Below, one piece after another: positions 1 through 6,411 of a stretch of 11,934 bases of DNA. Source of the stretch: Bog-756 sp043784065 (GTDB lineage: Bacteria; Actinomycetota; Acidimicrobiia; Acidimicrobiales; RAAP-2); assembly GCA_043784065.1 (NCBI GenBank), contig JAYVYR010000079.1:1-11934 (forward strand), in the 5' to 3' direction. The translations under genes were made by a program, and so were the position numbers. The notes under the pieces are model-generated. The model saw only the letters and a list, made by a program, of their open reading frames with translations. It was not told where the DNA came from and did no database searches. Positions within the stretch are counted from its first letter, which is position 1. Each line of letters opens with the position of its first letter.

Positions 1-357
1 CAGGTGGTGGCCGGTACTGTCGGGATCGGCCTGACAATCCTCCTGTTCGTCGTGCTGGGCAACCCGAGCGCGGGCGGCGCCTACGCCTGGCCTCTGCTCC
101 CCACATTTTGGCGCGCGATCGGACCATGGATCCCCTCCGGCGCTGGCACCGCTGCCGCCCGCGGCATCGCCTACTTCGACGGTAGGGCAATCGGGATGCA
201 TCTGCTTGTCATCGCCGCATATGGGGTGGTGGGTGTAGTGGTCGTGTACCTCGTCCTGTTCGTCGTGGGCCACCAACTGGTGCATCTTCCGGGGAAGGCC
301 CGACGTACATCGGTGGAGCCGGGGACGCCTGACGATGCCCTGGAGGTGCCCGCCTAG
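1..357 (+). CDS. Membrane permease-like protein, C-terminal fragment
   Basis: The frame is open from base 1, so the start lies outside the window and only about 118 C-terminal residues are seen. Two hydrophobic segments are visible: one at the very start (GTVGIGLTILLFVVLGN) and one near residues 66-89 (LLVIAAYGVVGVVVVYLV). Between them is a loop rich in Pro, Gly and Trp (WPLLPTFWRAIGPWIPSGAG). The order of membrane helix, LGNPSAGG, WPLLP, IGPWIPSGAG and final helix resembles the C-terminal end of actinobacterial YhgE/DUF3533-like or ABC-2-like membrane permeases. That assignment is from remembered family patterns, so substrate and mechanism are unknown. A polar cytoplasmic tail of about 25 residues follows the last helix. 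The TAG stop lies in a CTAG that also supplies the stop of the convergent gene. Confidence 0.6.
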   Translation, partial: QVVAGTVGIGLTILLFVVLGNPSAGGAYAWPLLPTFWRAIGPWIPSGAGTAAARGIAYFDGRAIGMHLLVIAAYGVVGVVVVYLVLFVVGHQLVHLPGKARRTSVEPGTPDDALEVPA

Positions 358-1040
358 CGGGCCAACGGGTTGGGCGTCGGGGGTGCCACCCGGGTCAGGG
401 TATTCCGATCGACGCGGGGAAACGGCTCCCGGCCGGGAATATCGAGGATCCTCTCCTCCTGATAGGACCATGTGCCGTCAGCATGGACGGTGATGTGCAT
501 CCGGTAGCTGAGGGTGCGGAAGTGCCTGTCGAGAAAAGGATTGGAGAGGATCCCGTAGATCTCGGACCCGACGGTCGCCCGGACCTCGAACTCGGTGGCA
601 TCAGGCGCGGCGATCCCGCCGGCCATGAGAACTTGGCCCCGCGGGATTCCCAGGGTCAAGGTCATCGTGGTGACGGCCGGTCCCCACAGCCAGTAGCCGA
701 CCTGATCATGAAAGGTCTCCACTTCGCCGGGCTTGGTGATGTGGGTGTGATGGCGGAGTCCGTAGAACAGTTGGGGCCCGTTGGTCTGGCGGTCGATCGG
801 CTGCCGTTCGAACAGTTCGCTGAAGGAGGGCGATGCCGTGATCTCGGGGTGCTCATCGGAGCCTCCCATGCCCTGCCAGACGCCGGCCATCGGAGTCAGG
901 GGCCCCAGATTGGCGAGTGTGTTCGGGTCTCCATCGGGCTCGGTGTAGATATCGTCGCCGTATGGGTCGTCGGTCCAAGTGAGAACCATGACCCAGATTC
1001 TTTCATTCGCCGGACTTTCCCGGTAAGGCCAGGTCCGCAT
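354..1040 (-). CDS. THAP4/nitrobindin-like heme-binding beta-barrel protein
   Basis: 228 residues. The protein carries the GxWxGxG signature of the nitrobindin/THAP4 heme-binding domain family (GVWQGMG, residues 53-59). It also has a long conserved stretch at about 85-135 (TNGPQLFYGLRHHTHI, then GEVETFHDQVGYWLW and a GIPRGQ strand). The ending YRMHITVHADGTWSY...DRNTLTRV is typical of bacterial members annotated as FABP-like or DUF1794 proteins. Family members form a ten-stranded barrel; characterised ones bind heme and react with nitric oxide or peroxynitrite. I cannot confirm the heme-ligating histidine here, so activity is inferred. The start is uncertain: ATG at 1040 gives the longest form, while ATG at 989 (MVLTWTDD) removes 17 poorly conserved residues. 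Neither has a strong Shine-Dalgarno sequence. The gene is divergent from ssb and convergent with the upstream permease gene. Confidence 0.82.
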   Translation of the reverse strand: MRTWPYRESPANERIWVMVLTWTDDPYGDDIYTEPDGDPNTLANLGPLTPMAGVWQGMGGSDEHPEITASPSFSELFERQPIDRQTNGPQLFYGLRHHTHITKPGEVETFHDQVGYWLWGPAVTTMTLTLGIPRGQVLMAGGIAAPDATEFEVRATVGSEIYGILSNPFLDRHFRTLSYRMHITVHADGTWSYQEERILDIPGREPFPRVDRNTLTRVAPPTPNPLAR

Positions 1041-1088
1041 GGTTGGGCAAGGTGCCGGGCAAGGAGCTCGTCAGGTGGTGGTCGGGGC

Positions 1089-1125
1089 GGCGGCAAGGTG
1101 ACCGTCCGAGAGTGCCGTTGCCGCC
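1089..1125. repeat. Inverted repeat in the divergent ssb upstream region
   Basis: Perfect 8-bp arms GGCGGCAA (1089-1096) and TTGCCGCC (1118-1125) flank a 21-base spacer, about 70 bp before the ssb start. They lie in the 155-bp gap between the heme-barrel gene and ssb. It could be an RNA hairpin or a protein-binding dyad, but in GC-rich DNA an 8-bp match can arise by chance. I see no convincing -10/-35 pair in this gap. Confidence 0.3.
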
Positions 1126-1195
1126 CGTTGGGGAGGCCCGACCGGTCGCTGATGTGGCCGGCGGCGACGCACTCCGGTGCATGGAGGGATAGACA

Positions 1196-1612
1196 ATGAG
1201 CAGTGCAACCACGACGACGATCGTCGGGAACCTGACCCGGGACCCCGAGATCCGCTATACCCGCGACGGCCAGGCCACGGTCACGCTCGGCGTGGCCGCC
1301 AACCGCCGCTGGCAGAACCGGGAGACCAACGAATGGGAAGAGTCGACCTCGTTCTTCGATGTCGTCGCATGGCGGGACCTGGCCGAGAACGTCGCCCTCA
1401 GCCTGACCAAGGGAATGCGGGTGATCGTCACCGGTCGGCTCGAGCAGCGGAGCTGGGAGACCGAAGACGGCGACAAGCGCTTCAAGATAGAGATCGTGGC
1501 TGACGAGGTTGGTCCTGCCCTGCGGTTCGCCACCGTCGACGTCCATCGAGTGGTCCGGCCGGCTACCGAGGTCGACGGTGGTTCGTTCACCGAGGATGGG
1601 GTCAGTGCCTGA
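1196..1612 (+). CDS. ssb: Single-stranded DNA-binding protein, short tail-less form
   Basis: 138 residues. Residues 5-112 form a single OB-fold of the bacterial SSB family: VGNLTRDPEIRYTRDGQATVTLGVA, then SFFDVVAWRDLAENVALSLTKG and MRVIVTGRLEQRSWE. It would bind and protect single-stranded DNA as a tetramer during replication, repair or uptake. The start ATG has a GGAGGG Shine-Dalgarno sequence at 1183-1188, 7 bases away. The C-terminus is short and ends in GGSFTEDGVSA. It lacks the acidic DDDIPF-type tip that housekeeping SSBs use to recruit partner proteins. This resembles the accessory second SSB of some actinobacteria (SsbB type) rather than the main replication SSB, which by inference sits elsewhere in the genome. 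Its stop overlaps the start of the next small gene, implying coupled translation. Confidence 0.93.
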   Translation: MSSATTTTIVGNLTRDPEIRYTRDGQATVTLGVAANRRWQNRETNEWEESTSFFDVVAWRDLAENVALSLTKGMRVIVTGRLEQRSWETEDGDKRFKIEIVADEVGPALRFATVDVHRVVRPATEVDGGSFTEDGVSA

Positions 1613-1796
1613 CGGCCGTTCGGGCGCACCCATCCACTTCGAGGTCCGAGTGATCTTGTCCAAGGATGAGGCATTTGAGGCATGCCAGGCCCTGGCCGAT
1701 GCCAGCCGGGTGCTCGTGCGATCGGGCGGAGTCGATGAAGCCGACTCCCTCGGCTCGCTCTTCCAACTCCTGGAGGAGCGCCTGGTCGCCAGCTGA
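1605..1796 (+). CDS. Small hypothetical protein coupled to ssb
   Basis: The chosen GTG start (1605) lies inside the last codons of ssb (stop 1610-1612), giving an 8-bp overlap and 63 residues. ATG at 1596 in the same frame is an alternative. The product begins VPDGRSGAPIHFEVRV and then looks helical (SKDEAFEACQALADASRVLV, later SLGSLFQLLEERLVAS), with no signal peptide or membrane segment. I do not recognise the family. The tight overlap, the sensible composition and the hairpin terminator after the stop support a real gene. A role connected with the tail-less SSB is only suggested by position. Confidence 0.6.
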   Translation: MPDGRSGAPIHFEVRVILSKDEAFEACQALADASRVLVRSGGVDEADSLGSLFQLLEERLVAS

Positions 1797-1835
1797 ACCC
1801 ACCCGTTCGTGACTCTGCTCCCCGACCACGCGACA

Positions 1836-1864
1836 CCGCCCCCGCCGGGGGAGGTCGGGGGCGG
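1836..1864. terminator. GC-rich hairpin between convergent genes, likely bidirectional terminator
   Basis: Perfect 9-bp arms CCGCCCCCG (1836-1844) and CGGGGGCGG (1856-1864) enclose an 11-base loop. The hairpin lies between the stop of the small ssb-linked gene (1796) and the stop of msrB (1902), which converge. There is no U-run on either side, as is common for actinobacterial terminators. The position favours termination from both directions. Confidence 0.6.
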
Positions 1865-1901
1865 AGCGCGGGGGTGGAAGAATTGGAAGGCGGCCCCGAG
1901 G

Positions 1902-2330
1902 TCAGTCCTCGGTGGGCTCGAACTCGAGGGACAACGAATTCACGCAGTAGCGCAGACCCGTCGGAGCCGGTCCATCGGGGAACACGTGGCCCAGGTGTCC
2001 GCCGCAACCGGCACAGGTGATTTCGGTGCGACTCATGCCGAACGACCGATCCTTGTGCTCCACGATGGTGCCATCAGCCAGGGCGCGGGTGAAGCTGGGC
2101 CAGCCTGAGCCGGACTCGAACTTGGCTTCTGTGGGGAACAGTTCGGCACCGCAGCCGGCGCAGGTGAACATCCCGCTCCCTTCGACGTGGAGCAGTTCGC
2201 CGGACCATGCGGGCTCCGTGCCTTTCTGACGCAGGACCGCGTAGCGCTCAGGTGACAGACGGGCCCTCCATTCCTCGTCAGTGAGGTCGACCTTGGCGCC
2301 GCTGGTGGCGGGATCGTTCGTAGTGCTCAT
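1902..2330 (-). CDS. msrB: Peptide-methionine (R)-S-oxide reductase MsrB
   Basis: 142 residues from the ATG at 2330. It reduces the R-epimer of methionine sulfoxide in proteins, a cytoplasmic repair of oxidative damage. The SelR domain fills the protein. Zinc-binding CxxC pairs are at C57/C60 and C106/C109. SGSGWPSF is at 73-80, GHLGHVFPDGP at 111-121, and the catalytic cysteine is C129 in GLRYCVNS. Position 75 is serine where many MsrBs (for example E. coli) have a resolving cysteine, so this looks like a one-cysteine form. The frame runs further upstream to 2459, but residues before MSTTNDPATS do not resemble the family. AGGAGA (plus-strand 2345-2350) precedes this ATG, with a rather long 14-base spacing. 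The gene is transcribed away from the steroid cluster. Confidence 0.95.
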   Translation of the reverse strand: MSTTNDPATSGAKVDLTDEEWRARLSPERYAVLRQKGTEPAWSGELLHVEGSGMFTCAGCGAELFPTEAKFESGSGWPSFTRALADGTIVEHKDRSFGMSRTEITCAGCGGHLGHVFPDGPAPTGLRYCVNSLSLEFEPTED

Positions 2331-2642
2331 TGCGATTTCTCGTTTCTCCTGGGGCGTCGGCCCGATTGGTGCTTTCCGGTGGTGCCCGACAGCGATCGAT
2401 GTGTTCAACACCGGCCGGCAACGAGGTGTTCCCGACGAAGTGCAGTCCCCACGGGGCACATTTCGTTTCGCACCGGACCGAATCGATCCGGTCGGCTCAG
2501 ACCACAGCCGGAATCGGGGTTGGCCTCGCCTCGCCGGGTCCCGTCGTCAGGCCGCCGTCCGGACCTTGGATGGGCACCAATTCCACTTTGCTAACGTCGC
2601 GTCAGATCACTCGCATCCTCACCACCCAGGACACCCCGCACC
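2331..2642. promoter_or_regulatory. Divergent control region between msrB and the acyl-CoA dehydrogenase
   Basis: This 312-bp gap must hold the promoters for both divergent units. I see no long ORF with coding character and no confident -35/-10 pair. The one strong element is the palindrome at 2472-2492, near the middle of the gap. Just before it is a small TTTCG-TTTCG direct repeat (2461-2470). I find no match to the AACAAG-type dyad reported for KstR2, the known regulator of this pathway in mycobacteria. Confidence 0.5.
2472..2492. promoter_or_regulatory. 21-bp near-perfect palindrome, candidate operator
   Basis: Reading outward from the central A at 2482, nine of ten base pairs match. The outer arms are ACCGGA (2472-2477) and TCCGGT (2487-2492), and the inner arms are CGA (2479-2481) and TCG (2483-2485). 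The only mismatch is C2478 against A2486. Size and odd-centre symmetry suit a dimeric repressor such as a TetR-family protein, but the regulator is not in the window. It is 142 bp from the msrB start and 150 bp from the acyl-CoA dehydrogenase start, so it could serve either gene. Confidence 0.55.
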
Positions 2643-3833
2643 ATGGACCTTCGCGACAGACCAGAAGACGAGGCTTTCCGCGATGAGGTCCAGACCTGGA
2701 TGGTGGAACACGTGGCGGGGGAGTTCGCCGCTCTCGGAGGTCGGGGTGGATCAGGGGACGAGACCTACGGCTTCGATGTCCGACTCGAGTGGGAGAAAGT
2801 CCTGGCCAGCGGCGGATGGACCTGTCTTGGCTGGCCTGTCGAATTCGGTGGTCGAGGCGCAACGATCGCCCACCAGGTGATCTTCAACGAAGAGTACGTG
2901 AAGGCCAAGGCTCCAGGCCGGGTCAGCATCCTGGGTGAGGGCCTGCTCGGTCCCACACTGATCCAGTACGGCACGAAGGCCCAACAGGACCGGTTCCTCC
3001 CCCGGATCGTGGACGGAACCGAGCTGTGGTCCCAGGGATACTCCGAGCCCAACGCCGGCAGCGATCTGGCCAACTTGTCCACCCGGGCCGAGCTCGACGG
3101 CGATGAGTGGGTCATCACCGGCCAGAAGGTCTGGACATCTCTGGCTCACCAGTCCGACTGGTGCTTCGTCGTGTGCCGGACGGAGCCGGGCTCCATCCGC
3201 CACAAGGGCCTGTCCTATCTGCTCGTACCGATGAACCAACCCGGAGTCGAGATCCGCCCGATAACCCAGCTGACCCGGACCTCGGAGTTCAACGAAGTCT
3301 TCTTCGATGGTGCCCGGACGACGAAAGACCTGGTGGTGGGGGAGGCGGGTGACGGCTGGCGGGTGGCGCTCGCCACGCTGGGCTACGAACGGGGAGTTGG
3401 CCTGCTCGGTCATCAGCTGTCGTTCCGGCGCGAACTCGGCCACGTGGTGGCAGCGGCCCTCGAGAACGGACGGGCGCAGGACCCCGTCATCCGTCAGCGG
3501 CTGGCCCGTTCGTATGCCGAGCTCGAGGTACTTCGCTACAATACGCTGCGTAGCTTGTCCGGCTACGACGGACCCGTGGCCCCGCCTGAGGCATCGATCA
3601 TCAAACTTTTCTGGTCCACCTGGCACCAGCAGTTGGGTGAACTGGCCATGGATGTGCGCGGCTTGGCCGGACTGGTGGCCGAGGCACCACCCTACGAACT
3701 CGACGAGTTCCAGCGCACCTTCTTGTTCAGCCGCTCCGAGACGATTTACGGCGGCTCCAACGAGATTCAGAAGAACATCATCGGTGAACGGGTACTCGGC
3801 CTGCCAGCCGAGCCCAAAGGGGCCCTCCATTGA
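2643..3833 (+). CDS. fadE30: Acyl-CoA dehydrogenase, FadE30-like (steroid ring C/D catabolism)
   Basis: 396 residues, full length for the family; FAD-dependent oxidation of an acyl-CoA to its enoyl-CoA. Visible elements are an N-terminal helical part (1-120), the flavin signature GYSEPNAGSDLAN (132-144), VITGQKVWTSLAHQSDW (157-173), a beta domain, and the C-terminal IYGGSNEIQKNIIGERVLGLP (368-388). The usual medium-chain catalytic Glu in the Y-E-G position is Gly here. E249 in LGYERG is the likely base, as in isovaleryl-type enzymes. The ordered motifs, including EFAALGG near the N-terminus and CLGWPVEFGGRG, resemble mycobacterial FadE30. FadE30 acts on the propionyl-CoA side chain of the indane intermediate from sterol rings C and D. 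The assignment is from memory of family sequences. The ATG has only a weak AGGAC (2628-2632) as ribosome site. The next gene starts within its stop codon. Confidence 0.85.
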   Translation: MDLRDRPEDEAFRDEVQTWMVEHVAGEFAALGGRGGSGDETYGFDVRLEWEKVLASGGWTCLGWPVEFGGRGATIAHQVIFNEEYVKAKAPGRVSILGEGLLGPTLIQYGTKAQQDRFLPRIVDGTELWSQGYSEPNAGSDLANLSTRAELDGDEWVITGQKVWTSLAHQSDWCFVVCRTEPGSIRHKGLSYLLVPMNQPGVEIRPITQLTRTSEFNEVFFDGARTTKDLVVGEAGDGWRVALATLGYERGVGLLGHQLSFRRELGHVVAAALENGRAQDPVIRQRLARSYAELEVLRYNTLRSLSGYDGPVAPPEASIIKLFWSTWHQQLGELAMDVRGLAGLVAEAPPYELDEFQRTFLFSRSETIYGGSNEIQKNIIGERVLGLPAEPKGALH

Positions 3834-4654
3834 CGAATGCACCGACTGGCCGACAGACCGGCCTGCCGGCAGCTCCTGAGCCCCCGGCCGGCCACGGCCT
3901 GCTGGAAGGCAAGGTGGTGGTGGTCACTGCTGCCGCCGGCACCGGGATCGGCTTCGCTACGGCGAAGCGGTGTATCGAAGAGGGCGCCATCGTGGTGGTG
4001 TCCGACGCCCACGAGCGCCGACTCGGCGAGACGGCCGACGCTTTGGCCGATCTGCCAGAGGCCAAGGGTGTACGCCCACTGGCCGTGGCGTGCAATGTCA
4101 CTGTGGAGGCGGAGGTCCAGGGACTGTATGACGCTGCGGCGGCCGAGCACGGAGGATTCGATGTGGCTGTCAACAACGCAGGCCTGGGCGGTCAGGTCGA
4201 CGTGGTCGATATGAGCGACGATCAGTGGGACCTGGTGCTCGACGTGACCCTGACCGGAACGTTCCGGTGCACCCGGGCCGCGCTTCGCCACTTCTACGCG
4301 CGAGGCAAGGGCGGTGTCATCGTGAATAACGCCAGCGTCTTGGGCTGGAGGGCCCAGGCCGGCCAAGCTCACTACGCCGCGGCGAAAGCCGGCGTGATGG
4401 CCCTCACCCGGTGCTCAGCCGTCGAGGCCGCGCTCCACGGCGTGCGCATCAATGCTGTTTCGCCGAGTCTGGCCGTGCACCCGTTCCTCAACAAGGTGAT
4501 GGCCGACGACGAATTGGCCGAACTCGCCCGTCGCGAAGTCTTCGGCCGGGGCGCCGAGGTATGGGAGGTGGCCAATGTGATCGCATTCCTGGCCAGTGAC
4601 TACGCCACCTTCATGACCGGCGAGGTCGTATCTGTCAGCAGCCAGCACGCCTGA
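3830..4654 (+). CDS. ipdF: Short-chain dehydrogenase/reductase, IpdF-like
   Basis: 274 residues. Classical SDR: cofactor motif TAAAGTGIG (33-41), NNAG (115-118) and the catalytic triad S169, Y182 and K186 (HYAAAK), all on a Rossmann fold. The start is TTG at 3830, overlapping the TGA of the preceding gene, with AAAGGGG at 3816-3822 as a good ribosome site. This means tight translational coupling. GHGLLEGKVVVVTAAAGTGI, DAHERRLGET and VIVNNASVLGWRAQ closely match what I recall of mycobacterial IpdF. IpdF interconverts the 5-hydroxy and 5-oxo forms of the indane-propionate (HIP) intermediate of steroid catabolism. Adjacency to a FadE30-like gene in the same order as in Mycobacterium tuberculosis supports this. 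The exact substrate is inferred; the generic SDR call is certain. Confidence 0.85.
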   Translation: MTNAPTGRQTGLPAAPEPPAGHGLLEGKVVVVTAAAGTGIGFATAKRCIEEGAIVVVSDAHERRLGETADALADLPEAKGVRPLAVACNVTVEAEVQGLYDAAAAEHGGFDVAVNNAGLGGQVDVVDMSDDQWDLVLDVTLTGTFRCTRAALRHFYARGKGGVIVNNASVLGWRAQAGQAHYAAAKAGVMALTRCSAVEAALHGVRINAVSPSLAVHPFLNKVMADDELAELARREVFGRGAEVWEVANVIAFLASDYATFMTGEVVSVSSQHA

Positions 4655-4689
4655 AGGGGAGCACCGCGGCCGACAACGCCTTCGGGACA

Positions 4690-6366
4690 ATGCACTACCC
4701 TGGCGGCGTGTCAGATGTGACTGATCCCCGCGGCGACCTCGTATGGGCGACGTTGCCCGGCCTGGTGCAAGACGCCGCCGCCCGCTTCGGCGGGGCCGAA
4801 GCAGTGGTCGATCGACACGGTCCGGGCGGAACGACCACCCGCTGGTCGTTCGACCGATTGGCCGACGAGGTGGCGACCGCCACTCGAGCGGTGATGGCCA
4901 ACGGGATCGAGCCCGGCGACCGTGTGGCGGTTTGGGCCCCCAACTGCACTGAGTGGATCGTCGCCGCGCTGGGCGCAGTGGGCGCTGGGGCTCTCCTTGT
5001 TCCGCTCAATACCCGCTATAAGGGGGCTGAGGCGGCGTATATCCTGCGAGCATCGGGGGCCCGAATCCTCTTTACCGTCCAGGGGTTCCTCGGCACGGAT
5101 TACCCCGCACTGCTCGATGAGGCAGTGGCAACCGGTGCACTGTTGCCCGATCTCGAGCGAGTGGTAGTCCTGCGCACTGACGGGGTCGGCGAAGTTGTCA
5201 GCACCACGGCCGCAACCCGAACGGTCGGCTGGGCAGACTTCTTGAGCGAGGCGGGCCTGTGCGAAGCCGACGTGGCCGCCGGCCGGACGGCATCCCTTAC
5301 CGCAGGCGACCTCTCTGATCTGGTGTTCACCTCCGGGACGACCGGACACCCCAAAGGCGCCATGACGACCCATGGGCAGACGCTCCGGACCTTCGCAACT
5401 TGGGCTGAAGTGGTGGGGTTACGGGCCGGAGACCGCTACCTGATCGTTAATCCGTTCTTCCACACGTTTGGGTACAAAGCGGGCATCCTGTCTTGTCTGA
5501 TGGCCGGGGCGACCATGGTGCCGGAGCCGGTATTCGACGTCGATGTGGTGCTGCAACGGGTAGCCGACGAGCGGATCAGCGTGTTGCCCGGTCCTCCCAC
5601 CATCTTCCAAGCGATCCTCGATCACCCGAAGCGTGACGCCTATGACCTGTCGACGTTGAGGCTGGTGGTGACCGGCGCCGCCGTTGTTCCGGTCGAACTG
5701 ATTCGGTCGCTTTGGTCCGAGATGGACATCGAGACGGTGCTGACCGCCTACGGGCTGACTGAGGCGACGGGGACGGTGACGATGTGTCGGCGTGGCGATT
5801 CGGCAGAAGTGATCTCGGCGACATCGGGCCGAGTCATTCCTGATGTCGAGTTGCGCATCATTGACGCTGACGGGGAGGAAGTGGCGACCGGCGAGTCGGG
5901 GGAGATTGTGGTGCGGGGGTACAACGTGATGTCCGGCTACTTCAACGATGCTGACGCCACTGCTGCGGCAATCGACGGCGACGGATGGCTCCATACAGGA
6001 GACGTGGGTTTCGTCGATTCCGCCGGCAACCTGGCCGTCACCGACCGCTTGAAGGACATGTACGTGTCGGGCGGGTTCAATGTCTATCCGGCCGAGGTCG
6101 AGGCCGTCCTGCGCCGCCACCCAGCGGTCGGTCAGGTGGCCGTAATCGGGATTCCCGATCGCCGCATGGGCGAGGTCGGTCTGGCTGTTGTGGTGGCCCG
6201 CCCCGATGCCGACACCAGCGGCCTTGCCGATGCCCTGCCGGCGTTCGGCAAGGAGCAGCTCGCCAACTTCAAGGTCCCGCGCCGAGTCGAGCTCGTAGAC
6301 GTCCTGCCGACGAATGCCAGCGGCAAGGTCCTCAAGCGTGAGTTGCGGGCTCGCTTCGCTACCTGA
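4690..6366 (+). CDS. fadD3: AMP-forming acyl-CoA ligase, FadD3-like (HIP-CoA ligase)
   Basis: 558 residues. It activates a carboxylic acid via acyl-adenylate to the CoA thioester. The ANL-superfamily motifs are complete: P-loop FTSGTTGHPKG (213-223), YGLTEAT (354-360), TGD (436-438), hinge RLKDMYVSGGFNVYPAEVE (453-471), and catalytic K546 in NASGKVLK. Subfamily-like stretches NPFFHTFGYKAGILSCL and VLPGPPTIFQAILDHP resemble FadD3. FadD3 attaches CoA to HIP, the propionate left after cleavage of steroid rings A and B. Together with the two preceding genes it would form the entry step of C/D-ring degradation. The start is ATG at 4690, 35 bp after the SDR stop; GTG at 4708 or 4717 is possible because no strong ribosome site decides. 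The stop sits inside a 17-bp tandem repeat. Confidence 0.85.
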   Translation: MHYPGGVSDVTDPRGDLVWATLPGLVQDAAARFGGAEAVVDRHGPGGTTTRWSFDRLADEVATATRAVMANGIEPGDRVAVWAPNCTEWIVAALGAVGAGALLVPLNTRYKGAEAAYILRASGARILFTVQGFLGTDYPALLDEAVATGALLPDLERVVVLRTDGVGEVVSTTAATRTVGWADFLSEAGLCEADVAAGRTASLTAGDLSDLVFTSGTTGHPKGAMTTHGQTLRTFATWAEVVGLRAGDRYLIVNPFFHTFGYKAGILSCLMAGATMVPEPVFDVDVVLQRVADERISVLPGPPTIFQAILDHPKRDAYDLSTLRLVVTGAAVVPVELIRSLWSEMDIETVLTAYGLTEATGTVTMCRRGDSAEVISATSGRVIPDVELRIIDADGEEVATGESGEIVVRGYNVMSGYFNDADATAAAIDGDGWLHTGDVGFVDSAGNLAVTDRLKDMYVSGGFNVYPAEVEAVLRRHPAVGQVAVIGIPDRRMGEVGLAVVVARPDADTSGLADALPAFGKEQLANFKVPRRVELVDVLPTNASGKVLKRELRARFAT

Positions 6367-6396
6367 CCGCATCACCGAGCTGACCGCATCACCGAG
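6363..6396 (+). repeat. Perfect 17-bp tandem duplication over the fadD3 stop
   Basis: The unit CTGACCGCATCACCGAG occurs at 6363-6379 and again, unchanged, at 6380-6396. The first copy contains the TGA stop of the ligase gene. The second lies immediately before the AAGGAG ribosome site of the alcohol dehydrogenase. The duplication lengthens the gap between the two genes to 45 bp. It looks like a recent slippage or short duplication event. Confidence 0.9.
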
Positions 6397-6411
6397 CAGA
6401 AGGAGCATCAC

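Noticed and set aside
483..1199. 238-codon plus-strand open frame
   Set aside because: It lies antisense to the heme-barrel gene and its translation is low-complexity Gly/Arg/Pro without any family motif; the minus-strand protein is clearly recognised.
1836..1864. CRISPR-like or GC repeat unit
   Set aside because: It is a single copy with hairpin geometry between convergent genes, best explained as a terminator.
2331..2642. KstR2-type operator upstream of the steroid-like cluster
   Set aside because: No dyad of the AnCAAG-nn-CTTGnT kind was found on reading the gap; the palindrome present is different.
2751..3842. 363-codon minus-strand open frame
   Set aside because: Antisense to the acyl-CoA dehydrogenase, with no recognisable domain.
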